9,172 bases of DNA from Spirochaetes bacterium ADurb.Bin110 (GCA_002070755.1 MWDY01000157.1:1-9172), one strand, 5' to 3'. Shown: positions 1-8,038, numbered from the stretch's first letter. Notes: generated by a model not told the origin, from the letters alone. Made by a program: numbers and translations.

Positions 1-1
1 T

Positions 2-238
2 ATCGTACTCGCGCTCATTGCATCGTCGGGAATTCCATTAAAGGCTGGGGTGATGATTGCGAATGCCTTTGGTTACACAGGAATGATGCTTTCGCCACTT
101 CATGTCTGCATGGTGGTGACCGCTCAGCACTTTAAGTCGTCACTGATAAAGGTCATGCTGAAATGTGCTTTGCCGCTCGCAATTTTTCTTGTCATTGCAA
201 CTGCCTATGGCGCCCTATTGATGGCGCTGATGAGATGA
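2..238 (+). CDS. C-terminal part of a DUF401-type integral membrane protein (5' end outside window)
   Basis: The frame is open from the first bases of the window to a TGA stop at 236-238, giving 78 residues with no start of their own, so the gene begins upstream. The visible part is very hydrophobic, with a last membrane span at about residues 57-77 (ALPLAIFLVIATAYGALLMA) and a short basic tail (LMR). The stretch FGYTGMMLSPLHVCMVVTAQ, about residues 23-42, resembles the conserved GxxGxMLSPxHxCLxLT segment I know from DUF401/TIGR00529 membrane proteins, which have a transporter-like architecture and no firmly known substrate. An internal ATG at 50 lies inside this conserved region and is unlikely to be the real start. 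No terminator is evident after the stop. Family assignment rests on motif recall only; another multi-pass permease family is possible. Confidence 0.6.
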   Translation: MVLALIASSGIPLKAGVMIANAFGYTGMMLSPLHVCMVVTAQHFKSSLIKVMLKCALPLAIFLVIATAYGALLMALMR

Positions 239-259
239 ATTTTTAAGTGCAGTACATCC

Positions 260-505
260 ATGATACTGGCGCATGTGCGAAGCTCCTTATCGATCTTTGT
301 CTTTGGGCTCTATTCTGAGGTGCTTAGCCTTAGCAAGAACGCCATAGCACGCTATCTCGATTTACTGGAGAAGGCCTTCATCATCAAAAATAACGGCGAG
401 TTTTCGCGCAATCTCAGGGACGAAATCAGCAAGTGTTTTAAATGCTATTTTTGAGATGTCGGAGTGATAAATGTGGCCACCAATTTGGAGTGAAGATTCG
501 CATCT
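260..505 (+). pseudogene. Decayed C-terminal fragment of a DUF4143-type AAA ATPase
   Basis: The frame starting at 260 reads LSKNAIARYLDLLEKAFII and then FSRNLRDEISK..KCYF. This matches the winged-helix/DUF4143 junction of AAA_14/DUF4143 ATPases, where the usual text is close to LGISKNTVxRYLDLLEKAFVI...FSRNLRxEIxKxxKIYF. At 452-454 the frame meets a TGA where the family normally has an aromatic residue. The same frame then continues DVGVIN (455-472), which fits the family's next motif (YDxGIRN / YDVGVIN), before another stop at about 491-493. So the stop looks like a nonsense mutation and not a natural end. The ATPase domain is absent upstream, and the segment just before LSLSKNAI seems shortened. 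No ribosome-binding site precedes the ATG at 260. This is a relic, probably not translated into anything useful. Alternative: a small unrelated ORF, which the motif continuation past the stop argues against. Confidence 0.7.
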
Positions 506-540
506 AAGCGGCTATTCTTTCCTCTAGCGCATATAAGCCC

Positions 541-572
541 TTGACAGAACTCCATGGTAAATGAGATATTAT
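541..572 (+). promoter_or_regulatory. Candidate sigma-70-type promoter of the SPFH/ABC operon
   Basis: A perfect -35 hexamer TTGACA lies at 541-546. A near-consensus -10 TATTAT (567-572) follows with a long 20-nt spacer; the alternative GATATT (565-570) gives an 18-nt spacer with a poorer hexamer. Transcription would start near 579, leaving a leader of about 40 nt before the ATG at 618. It is the only good promoter match between the pseudogene and the operon. Confidence 0.5.
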
Positions 573-574
573 AT

Positions 575-593
575 CGATATCAAAATGATATCG
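575..593. promoter_or_regulatory. Perfect 8-bp inverted repeat over the predicted transcription start (candidate operator)
   Basis: CGATATCA (575-582), a 3-nt AAA spacer, and TGATATCG (586-593) form an exact inverted repeat. It sits directly downstream of the -10 box and overlaps the expected transcription start, a classic place for repressor binding. A ribbon-helix-helix protein is encoded in the same operon at 1693-1869 and is the natural candidate ligand; that link is inference. As RNA the repeat could also form a small hairpin upstream of the Shine-Dalgarno site. Confidence 0.45.
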
Positions 594-617
594 GGAATTC
601 AAAAAAAGGAGAGCATT

Positions 618-1634
618 ATGAATCAGAATCCCATAAATGAAGAGAAATCAGCGCCAAGCCTTAATGGCATGACGATACTTATCCTCAATATCCTTCTTAT
701 TATCGTGACCATTGCTGGCTTTGTTCTCGGAGCATCTTCAGAGAAAATGGATGCAGGTACCATTGTTCTCATGGTTGTCTGCGGCCTTTACGCATTTCTG
801 ATCGGACCCATTATCTTTGCTGGACTCAAGGTCCTAAAGCCTAACGAGGCAATGGTCCTCACACTCTTTGGTAACTATTATGGAACGCTAAAAGGGCCCG
901 GCTTCTTTTTTGTAAATCCCTTTGTGGCATCGGTTTGTCCTTCTATAGTACAGTTGACATCGGGATCTATCCCCGTTCCCATAAGCGAGACAACCGCGGG
1001 CAGCTCGGCGCGCAAAGCTCAAGGTGCATCCTCCAAACAAGTTTCCAAAAAAATATCGCTCAAGGCCATGACTCTAAATAATGAGAAGCAGAAGGTCAAC
1101 GATGCCCTGGGCAATCCTGTGATCATCAGCATCGTGGTGATATGGAAAGTCGTCAACGCCGCAAAAGCCGTATTCAATGTGGATAATTATTTCGAATTCC
1201 TCTCTATTCAGTGCGACTCCGCTGCGCGCAATATTGTGAGGCTCTATCCCTACGATGCTTCCGAAGAAGAGGGGGAAAAGTCCCTTCGCGGAAACAGTCA
1301 AGAGATAGCAGAGAGCCTTAAAAAAGAAGTCCAAGGCAAGGTAGACATGGCAGGGCTGGAAATATTGGAAGCGCGTATCACGCATCTATCCTATGCTTCC
1401 GAAATTGCAGCTGCTATGCTACAGCGCCAGCAGGCTTCAGCTATCATCGCGGCTCGCCAGATGATCGTAGAGGGTGCTGTAGGCATGGTAGAGATGGCTC
1501 TCGCCAAATTGAGCGATAGAAATATAGTAAACTTGGACGAGGAGCGAAAAGCCGCCATGGTCAGCAATCTGCTTGTCGTATTGTGCTCCAATAAGGATCC
1601 ACAGCCCATAGTCAACAGTGGCTCAATATATTGA
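618..1634 (+). CDS. SPFH/Band 7 domain membrane protein
   Basis: The product is 338 residues. The start at 618 is chosen because AAAAAAAGGAG (601-611) lies just upstream; the in-frame ATG at 561 overlaps the promoter and has no ribosome-binding site. Two membrane spans lie at about residues 18-38 and 48-70. KVLKPNEAMVLTLFGNYYGT (about 71-90), the typical beginning of an SPFH (stomatin/prohibitin/flotillin/HflK) domain, follows, then GPGFFFVNPF. The C-terminal half has the usual SPFH ending: an amphipathic region with VDMAGLEILEARITHLSYASEIA, then a Gln/Ala-rich stretch (AAAMLQRQQASAIIAARQ). SPFH proteins oligomerise on membranes and organise microdomains or partner complexes; no catalytic site is expected. 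It is the first gene of an apparent operon with an RHH protein and an ABC exporter, so it may scaffold or regulate that transporter (inference). The stop codon lies within a 14-bp palindrome (1622-1635). Confidence 0.9.
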   Translation: MNQNPINEEKSAPSLNGMTILILNILLIIVTIAGFVLGASSEKMDAGTIVLMVVCGLYAFLIGPIIFAGLKVLKPNEAMVLTLFGNYYGTLKGPGFFFVNPFVASVCPSIVQLTSGSIPVPISETTAGSSARKAQGASSKQVSKKISLKAMTLNNEKQKVNDALGNPVIISIVVIWKVVNAAKAVFNVDNYFEFLSIQCDSAARNIVRLYPYDASEEEGEKSLRGNSQEIAESLKKEVQGKVDMAGLEILEARITHLSYASEIAAAMLQRQQASAIIAARQMIVEGAVGMVEMALAKLSDRNIVNLDEERKAAMVSNLLVVLCSNKDPQPIVNSGSIY

Positions 1635-1635
1635 G
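1622..1635. other. 14-bp perfect palindrome overlapping the SPFH gene stop codon
   Basis: CTCAATATATTGAG is self-complementary over its full length and contains the TGA stop (1632-1634). A second small hairpin, AAGGC-GATT-GCCTT (1643-1656), follows in the 58-nt gap before the RHH gene. Neither is followed by a T-run, so they are not intrinsic terminators. They might affect mRNA processing or be protein sites, or be chance. Confidence 0.25.
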
Positions 1636-1692
1636 TAGGGTTAAGGCGATTGCCTTTAAGGAGACTTTTGGAATCTAAGTCGAGGAAAATGC

Positions 1693-1869
1693 ATGAACGG
1701 GCCGGAAAAAGATAATGAAAAGAAACAGATCCTCTTGAGACTTTCCCCGACCCTATGGAAGGAGCTAGCTGCATGGGCAGCAGATGACTTTCGCTCCATA
1801 AATGGCCAGATCGAATATCTCCTCACGGAATGTGTGCGCCAACGCAAGAAGAAAAAAACATCTGAATAG
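1693..1869 (+). CDS. Small Arc-like ribbon-helix-helix DNA-binding protein
   Basis: This 58-residue protein is easily missed because of its size. It starts at ATG 1693 behind a GAGG at 1682-1685; the overlapping ATG at 1689 gives only an eight-codon frame. The sequence has the compact layout of an Arc/CopG/MetJ-type ribbon-helix-helix fold. The beta strand is KQILLRL (residues 11-17), helix A is SPTLWKELAAWAADDF (18-33), and helix B begins at the turn with SINGQIEYLLTECVRQ (35-50). A Lys/Arg-rich tail (RKKKK) ends it. RHH proteins dimerise and the strand from each subunit enters the DNA major groove, often for autoregulation. Its place inside the operon, between the SPFH gene and the ABC genes, suggests it controls them, plausibly at the inverted repeat 575-593. 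No toxin gene sits beside it, so an antitoxin role is less likely. Family assignment is strong; the target is inferred. Confidence 0.85.
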   Translation: MNGPEKDNEKKQILLRLSPTLWKELAAWAADDFRSINGQIEYLLTECVRQRKKKKTSE

Positions 1870-1877
1870 AATATTGC

Positions 1878-1884
1878 AAGGAGG
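1878..1884 (+). promoter_or_regulatory. Strong Shine-Dalgarno (AAGGAGG) that fixes an ACG start
   Basis: AAGGAGG lies 6 nt before the ACG at 1891 and 45 nt before the first conventional in-frame start (GTG 1930). That spacing supports initiation at ACG. The frame is closed upstream by the RHH gene's TAG (1867-1869), so no ATG, GTG or TTG is available nearer to this site. Confidence 0.6.
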
Positions 1885-1890
1885 TCAACT

Positions 1891-2796
1891 ACGATAACTA
1901 TCGAGAATATCTACAAGACCTTTGACAGTGTGCAGGCAGTTGCAGGCCTTTCCTTTGAGGCAAGGCCTGGAGAAATTTTTGGGCTCATCGGTCCCAATGG
2001 GGCGGGCAAAACCACAACTATCCGCATGATAATGAACATAATAGCTCCTGATTCAGGCATGATTCGCTTCGATGGCGAGCCTCTCTCCGAGGCTGACAAA
2101 GATCGAATTGGGTATTTGCCTGAAGAGCGCGGGCTCTACCGCAAGGCGAAGCTTGGCGAGGTGCTCGAATATCTCGCCGCGATCAAGGGAGCTAAGCCTG
2201 CCGAATATCGACCTGCGATCGATGCGTGGCTTGCGCGCTTTGATCTGTCGGGGTGGAAGAATAGCAAAGTATCGGACTTGTCTAAAGGTATGGCTCAGAA
2301 AGCGCAATTCATCGCAGCAGTCGCTCATAACCCATCGGTCGTCGTATTCGATGAACCATTCTCGGGTCTCGATCCTATGGCACAGGACGAACTCCTTTCA
2401 GTTATGGTCGAGCTTAAGCATAAGGGCGCAACTGTGCTTTTCTCCACTCATATTATGGAACATGCGGAAAAAATATGCGAAAGAATTCTTCTCATGGATA
2501 AAGGCAAGGCTATAGTCTATGGCTCAATGGCCGATATCAAGGCTCGATATGGTCGAAATGCGGTTCAGCTAGAATTCGATGGAGATGCTTCTTTTGTGCA
2601 GAGCCTTGACTTTGTCGACTCAGTGGTGTCCTATCCGCGCTGGATTGAGGTCGAACTCAAGGAAGGTACCGACTCTGACCTTCTATTCAAGGCTATCGCA
2701 GGAAGGCTCAAGGTTCGGCGCTTTGAGACAGTAGCCCCATCCTTACACAAGATATTCATCCACCTAGTTGGGGGTGAGGAGGTTGAAAATGCCTAA
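1891..2796 (+). CDS. ABC transporter ATP-binding subunit (NatA-like), apparent ACG start
   Basis: From ACG 1891 the frame reads (M)ITIENIYKTFDSVQAVAGLSF, the usual opening of ABC ATPases (first strand plus A-loop Tyr at residue 8). Starting at GTG 1930, the first standard start, would remove this conserved strand. The product is about 301 residues. Walker A is GPNGAGKT (residues 34-41), the signature is the NatA-type variant LSKGMAQKAQ, Walker B is VVVFDEP followed by FSGLDP, and the switch histidine lies in STHIMEHAEKICERILLMDKG. The C-terminal ~80 residues form an accessory domain as in drug/sodium exporter ATPases. It hydrolyses ATP on the cytoplasmic side to drive the permease encoded next; their genes overlap by 8 nt, which implies translational coupling. 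Substrate unknown. The ACG codon could be real weak initiation, a mutation from ATG, or a base error. Confidence 0.92.
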   Translation, partial: TITIENIYKTFDSVQAVAGLSFEARPGEIFGLIGPNGAGKTTTIRMIMNIIAPDSGMIRFDGEPLSEADKDRIGYLPEERGLYRKAKLGEVLEYLAAIKGAKPAEYRPAIDAWLARFDLSGWKNSKVSDLSKGMAQKAQFIAAVAHNPSVVVFDEPFSGLDPMAQDELLSVMVELKHKGATVLFSTHIMEHAEKICERILLMDKGKAIVYGSMADIKARYGRNAVQLEFDGDASFVQSLDFVDSVVSYPRWIEVELKEGTDSDLLFKAIAGRLKVRRFETVAPSLHKIFIHLVGGEEVENA

Positions 2797-4030
2797 ACTT
2801 AAGCATGTTATACGCCATGAGTTCAAGTTGACCGCAGCTAACAAGGTTTTTGTAATCCTCACCATAATTGGGCCATTTCTCATCTTTGCGGTAACTGTCC
2901 TACCCACTTTGCTTGCTCAATCCCCAGGCACAGTGGCATCTGATAAGCCGCTTGCTCTCTTCGGAGCTCCGCCTTCGGTAGAACAAGCTCTTTCAGCTGC
3001 ATTTTCGAGCATGAAGCTCAAAATTGAGCAAGTCGAAGACATGGAAGCGGCGAAAGCTTCAGTTATCGATGGCTCTCGACTTGCTTTGCTGGAACTCGAG
3101 GCGGGATGGCCTAACACAGGGAAGGCCATCTGGTACTCAAAGAGCAGCGCTGAAATAAATGTATATAGCACCGCTTCGGCTGTCTTAGAGGCTGTAGCGC
3201 GCGAAGAGCGAATAAAGGAAAGCGGAATTGACCCAGCTCTGGCTGCAAAACTGTTGTCCAAGCCTTCTTTCGAGGTAATAAAGCTCGAAAAAGGAGGTGG
3301 AGAGAAGGCTCAGGGCCAAGGAGATCAAGCCTTTATCGAGACACTTATGACAGTCCTCGTTTTTATCATGTTGCTCTATATGACCATATTGCTCTATGGC
3401 CAGATGATCGGGCGCTCTGTTGTAACCGAGAAGACCTCGAAGACTGTGGAGATCATGCTCTCGAGCGTAACGAGCCGAGATCTCATGATAGGCAAGATAT
3501 TGGGCTTAGGACTTGCTGGTATACTTCAGTATGCGGTTTGGATATCGATGGCATTTCTTCTCAATCACTTCCTGGGGCCGCTCTTCGGACTCGCTTTGCC
3601 AGTGGCAATATCTATGCAGAATATGATATGGCTCTTCGTTTTCTTTATTTTAGGTTTCTTCCTATATTCTTCAGCATACGCCGCATTGGGAGCTGCAAGC
3701 GAGGATGAGCAAAACCTGGGGCAAATCGCTTGGCCTCTATTGATTTTTTTAATTATACCTATGGTCATGCTCAATACTCTGGTGACAAGCCCAGATTCAA
3801 CTATAGTGGTCATCATGTCTATCTTTCCGCTGACGAGCCCAATCGTGATGCTTTCCCGAATCCTTGTTTCATCGCCTCAAGTATGGCATCTACTGCTATG
3901 TATTGGCGTCCTTATTGGCTCGGTTGCGGGCATGATGATATTCGCAGGAAGGGTTTTCCGGGTTGGCATACTCATGACGGGCAAAAGGCCTAAGCTCAAA
4001 GAGGTGCTGCGCTGGGCAAAGGTGAAATAG
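2789..4030 (+). CDS. ABC-2 type permease (NatB-like) of the exporter
   Basis: This is a 413-residue membrane protein. ATG 2789 is chosen over TTG 2768 because GAGGAGG (2776-2782) stands 6 nt before it. The frame overlaps the end of the ATPase gene. The architecture is that of ABC-2/NatB exporters: one N-terminal span (about residues 19-42), a large extracytoplasmic domain (about 43-180), then a cluster of about five spans from residue 183 to 400 and a basic cytoplasmic tail (KRPKLKEVLRWAKVK). The cytoplasmic segment after span 2, EKTSKTVEIMLSSVTSRDLM...GKILG, is the family's characteristic coupling region. With the preceding ATPase it should form an exporter; sodium, drugs or a peptide are possible cargo but nothing in the sequence decides. 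A 14-nt stretch including the TAG stop is repeated 61 bp downstream. Confidence 0.9.
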   Translation: MPKLKHVIRHEFKLTAANKVFVILTIIGPFLIFAVTVLPTLLAQSPGTVASDKPLALFGAPPSVEQALSAAFSSMKLKIEQVEDMEAAKASVIDGSRLALLELEAGWPNTGKAIWYSKSSAEINVYSTASAVLEAVAREERIKESGIDPALAAKLLSKPSFEVIKLEKGGGEKAQGQGDQAFIETLMTVLVFIMLLYMTILLYGQMIGRSVVTEKTSKTVEIMLSSVTSRDLMIGKILGLGLAGILQYAVWISMAFLLNHFLGPLFGLALPVAISMQNMIWLFVFFILGFFLYSSAYAALGAASEDEQNLGQIAWPLLIFLIIPMVMLNTLVTSPDSTIVVIMSIFPLTSPIVMLSRILVSSPQVWHLLLCIGVLIGSVAGMMIFAGRVFRVGILMTGKRPKLKEVLRWAKVK

Positions 4031-4098
4031 CTTAGGGCTAACGCAAGGCAAAAATGAGATAAAGGTGGCTTACAAGGAGCGGACGAAATAGCTTAGGG
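4024..4098 (+). repeat. Pair of exact 14-nt direct repeats after the permease stop
   Basis: GAAATAGCTTAGGG occurs at 4024-4037, containing the permease TAG, and again at 4085-4098, 61 bp further on. The gap to the next gene (4031-4191) has no ORF. The second copy looks like a duplicated gene end or a small scar of a past rearrangement. Sequence between the copies is not obviously related. Confidence 0.5.
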
Positions 4099-4132
4099 TT
4101 TAGACTGGAGGCGCCTGTGTTATGAGCTCTGT

Positions 4133-4158
4133 CTCGTGTCAAAAATCTTCGACATGAG
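4133..4158 (+). other. Imperfect stem-loop in the permease-peptidase gap
   Basis: CTCGTGTC (4133-4140) and GACATGAG (4151-4158) pair over 8 positions with one G-T wobble, around a 10-nt loop. The following bases are AAAATTCTG, not a T-run, so it is not a standard intrinsic terminator on the plus strand. It may still mark the end of the upstream operon or affect message stability. Confidence 0.25.
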
Positions 4159-4172
4159 AAAATTCTGCTCCC

Positions 4173-4203
4173 TTGACATGGCGCAAGCCAAATGCGCTAT
4201 CTT
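4173..4203 (+). promoter_or_regulatory. Candidate promoter of the M15 peptidase gene
   Basis: A perfect TTGACA (4173-4178) is followed after 19 nt by TATCTT (4198-4203). If used, transcription would begin near 4210, inside the longest reading frame and almost at the second ATG (4213). That would give a nearly leaderless message, which agrees with the absence of a Shine-Dalgarno site at either ATG. The -10 match is only moderate. Confidence 0.3.
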
Positions 4204-5208
4204 TATCGCACGATGCTTGATAATGACCAAGGGAAAAATAAGGAAGAAGAGGCGCAAAATTCTAGTCCCAATTCGAGCCGTCTAGTCAAGATCGCTTTTG
4301 GATTTGCAGCGGGCCTTGCACTCATTATAATATACTTGCTTGCGCCCAGATCAGGTCCAGCGCCTCGAATCCTAGCCGAAGGCCCTTCCAGAATAGAGCA
4401 AGAGCTCAGTGTCCTTCGATCTGCTTATCCAGGCATCAAGATCGAAAACACCTTCGATCCAGCAATAAGCGATTGGAAAATACACATTACCAAGGACGAT
4501 ACCATAGTTGAACTTTATTGGGCAGAGGGGCGGTATCTGCCAGCGAATCTTCTTGGCTCTAAGGAAAAATATCGCAAACTCATCTTCTATATCCCTTATA
4601 TCCCTAAAAAGCTCGCTGATCCAGCCACCTTCAGTGATGCTCAAATCGAAGAAATTCGCGCTTTTGGTTCCTCAGAGAGCCGAGAGACTGCACCAGTATC
4701 TGCAACTTCTTTTTTTGAAGCAATCTATGACACATCCACGAGAAAAGATGTCGAGCGCCACATTACAAAAACAATGTTCCTCGGAAAACAAGTGAGCGTC
4801 CACGAGGAGATTGTGGAGCTTCTTGCTCGAGTTGAAGAGCAAATCCTTGCTGCGGCCCAGACCGATGATGCAGTGAAAGCTTTTATGGAATCGATAAGCT
4901 CCATCGATGGCTATTCCTGGCGCCAGATACGCGATACCAACGGCATCTCTTTTCATAGTATGGGCCTCGCCATCGATATACTGCCGCGCAGCTGGCAGAA
5001 TAAGATCATCTATTGGAACTGGGAAAAGAATAAAGGCAACGAGAACTGGATGCTCATCCCGCTGTCCGAACGCTGGATGCCCCCCAAGCGGGTTATCGAT
5101 ATCTTCGAAAAAGAGGGATTTGTCTGGGGCGGGAGGTGGACGGTCTGGGATAATATGCACTTCGAGTATCGGCCTGAACTGATTTTGGGAAGAAGAATTG
5201 CGGAATAG
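4192..5208 (+). CDS. Membrane-anchored M15/VanY-like zinc metallopeptidase (putative D,D- or L,D-carboxypeptidase)
   Basis: The product is 338 residues from ATG 4192, or 331 from ATG 4213; neither has a clear ribosome-binding site. A hydrophilic cytoplasmic leader precedes one membrane span (about residues 31-52, LVKIAFGFAAGLALIIIYLL), so the enzyme faces the periplasm or outside. A middle region (60-200) is unassigned. The C-terminal domain (about 200-330) carries the M15 zinc site: SFHSMGLAID supplies His255 and Asp262, and WDNMHFEYRPE supplies His323. These match the SxHxxGxAxD and WxxxHFE-type motifs of VanY/LAS peptidases that trim peptidoglycan stem peptides. YWNWEKNK, RWMPPKRVI and GFVWGGRW resemble spirochete homologues as I recall them. 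It probably acts in wall remodelling. It stands alone, in the same direction as the ABC operon but 161 nt away. Confidence 0.85.
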   Translation: MRYLYRTMLDNDQGKNKEEEAQNSSPNSSRLVKIAFGFAAGLALIIIYLLAPRSGPAPRILAEGPSRIEQELSVLRSAYPGIKIENTFDPAISDWKIHITKDDTIVELYWAEGRYLPANLLGSKEKYRKLIFYIPYIPKKLADPATFSDAQIEEIRAFGSSESRETAPVSATSFFEAIYDTSTRKDVERHITKTMFLGKQVSVHEEIVELLARVEEQILAAAQTDDAVKAFMESISSIDGYSWRQIRDTNGISFHSMGLAIDILPRSWQNKIIYWNWEKNKGNENWMLIPLSERWMPPKRVIDIFEKEGFVWGGRWTVWDNMHFEYRPELILGRRIAE

Positions 5209-5215
5209 CCACAGG

Positions 5216-5316
5216 ATGGACAAGATTTTTGGGCGGATGATGTACAGATGAATGCAAGTGCAAGGTATTCAGCCTCGGGGGTGGACAGGTTTTTAGGCGG
5301 GATGATATACAGATGA
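5216..5316 (+). repeat. Two diverged 36-nt direct repeats, each reading as an 11-residue mini-ORF
   Basis: The segments 5216-5251 and 5281-5316 align without gaps at 29 of 36 positions, offset by 65 bp. In one frame they read MDKIFGRMMYR-stop and VDRFLGGMIYR-stop, each ending in the same TACAGATGA. The copies begin 8 nt after the peptidase stop. They may be a dispersed repeat family or twice-copied gene ends; no ribosome-binding site is convincing, so I do not call them genes. Confidence 0.5.
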
Positions 5317-5362
5317 GTGGGATATGTTATTTCACCATATAGACTTAAGTACAAATTCGTCA

Positions 5363-5656
5363 TAAATTTCCAAGCTTGAAATACCCTCGCAAGAAGTACA
5401 ACAGCGCTTTTCGTTGGATAACCCGTGATGGTACGCCGGCCGCAGCTTAGACGATGAGGAAAGAACATGGCCACATCGATCGTATTTTCATGCATTTTCA
5501 GCGCTTGCACTTGCTAGATCGATCAAGCGCGCAATAGTGCTCATTGGCCCTTGGCGTGTGGGCAAAACAGTCATATTGCATCAATTCATTCAAAGGCTAC
5601 TCGATCAAGGGATGCGAGGTATCGATATATTCTTTCTCTCGATACACCGCTCTATT
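5363..5656 (+). pseudogene. 5' part of a broken AAA_14/DUF4143-type ATPase gene, cut by the IS21 element
   Basis: In the frame of 5426, the text is FSLDNP, stop, WYAGRSLDDEERTWPHRSYF, then RAIVLIGPWRVGKTVILHQF. The Walker A motif GPWRVGKT (5546-5569) and following HQFIQRLLDQG are typical of AAA_14 ATPases, where GPRRVGKT is usual. The TGA at 5426-5428 replaces the first Trp of an expected NPWW, a one-base change from TGG. Near 5630-5640 the frame slips: up to GIDIFF it is frame 2, then LDTPLY (5638-5655) is read in frame 1, consistent with loss of one base in the pyrimidine run TCTTTCTCTC. So at least one nonsense and one frameshift mutation exist besides the IS. No start can be assigned; the frame is closed upstream near 5360-5362. 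The intact family has a P-loop ATPase, a winged helix and DUF4143, of unclear function. Confidence 0.75.
5652..5656. repeat. Left target-site duplication (CTATT) of the IS21 element
   Basis: CTATT at 5652-5656 abuts the left terminus TGTCAAGG; the same five bases follow the right terminus at 7911-7915. Five base pairs is within the range reported for IS21-family elements. Confidence 0.85.
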
Positions 5657-5663
5657 TGTCAAG

Positions 5664-5710
5664 GTCGGTTTAAATTTTCCGGTTTTAGTCGGTTTGGACT
5701 TTCCGGTTTC
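5664..5710 (+). repeat. Left-end pair of 23-bp IstA-binding-type repeats
   Basis: Two direct copies at 5664-5686 and 5688-5710 share the pattern GTCGGTTT, three variable bases, then TTTCCGGTTT. They are separated by one A. Multiple subterminal repeats like these are the transposase binding sites in IS21-family elements. Confidence 0.8.
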
Positions 5711-5716
5711 TGACCA

Positions 5717-7903
<2,187 letters not shown>

Positions 7904-7910
7904 TGTGACA

Positions 7911-7998
7911 CTATTCATTTCGATTATTGGAAAGCCTGCTTCAGTTCTTCTTAGATATACAAGACCTAAACTTTTCACTAACTGGACTACTATTTTAA
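7911..7998 (+). pseudogene. Continuation of the IS-interrupted ATPase pseudogene
   Basis: CTATT (7911-7915) is the second target copy. When 5657-7915 is removed, the frame that reads LDTPLY on the left continues as SFRLLESLLQFFLDIQDL on the right. That fits the AAA_14 family text after the Walker A region (roughly LDxPLYSG.SLExLLxLFLD). The reading ends at TAA 7996-7998 and family similarity fades after about 7965, so the Walker B, winged helix and DUF4143 parts are missing. The gene was therefore already truncated, or was truncated later, besides carrying the IS. Confidence 0.65.
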
Positions 7999-8038
7999 AA
8001 AATCATATTTTGATATTGATTATAATACCTGGATAAGG

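Noticed and set aside
561..617. Longer SPFH protein starting at ATG 561.
   Set aside because: That ATG lies in the predicted promoter and has no ribosome-binding site, while ATG 618 has AAAGGAG at proper spacing and starts a normal SPFH leader.
1643..1656. AAGGC-GATT-GCCTT hairpin as a terminator between the SPFH and RHH genes.
   Set aside because: The stem is only 5 bp and no T-run follows; it more likely allows read-through.
2072..2515. Second plus-strand frame of 147 codons inside the ABC ATPase gene.
   Set aside because: It is a shadow of the ATPase, whose Walker A, signature and Walker B are all intact in the main frame.
452..5428. Two in-frame TGA codons at aromatic positions (452-454 and 5426-5428) could mean TGA is read as an amino acid.
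   Set aside because: The DUF401-like gene, the SPFH gene and hsdR all end naturally at TGA, and both suspicious TGAs lie in relics with other damage. Nonsense mutation is simpler.
5010..5510. Minus-strand open frame of 166 codons across the peptidase 3' end.
   Set aside because: It is antisense to the conserved zinc-site region of the peptidase and has no recognisable domain.
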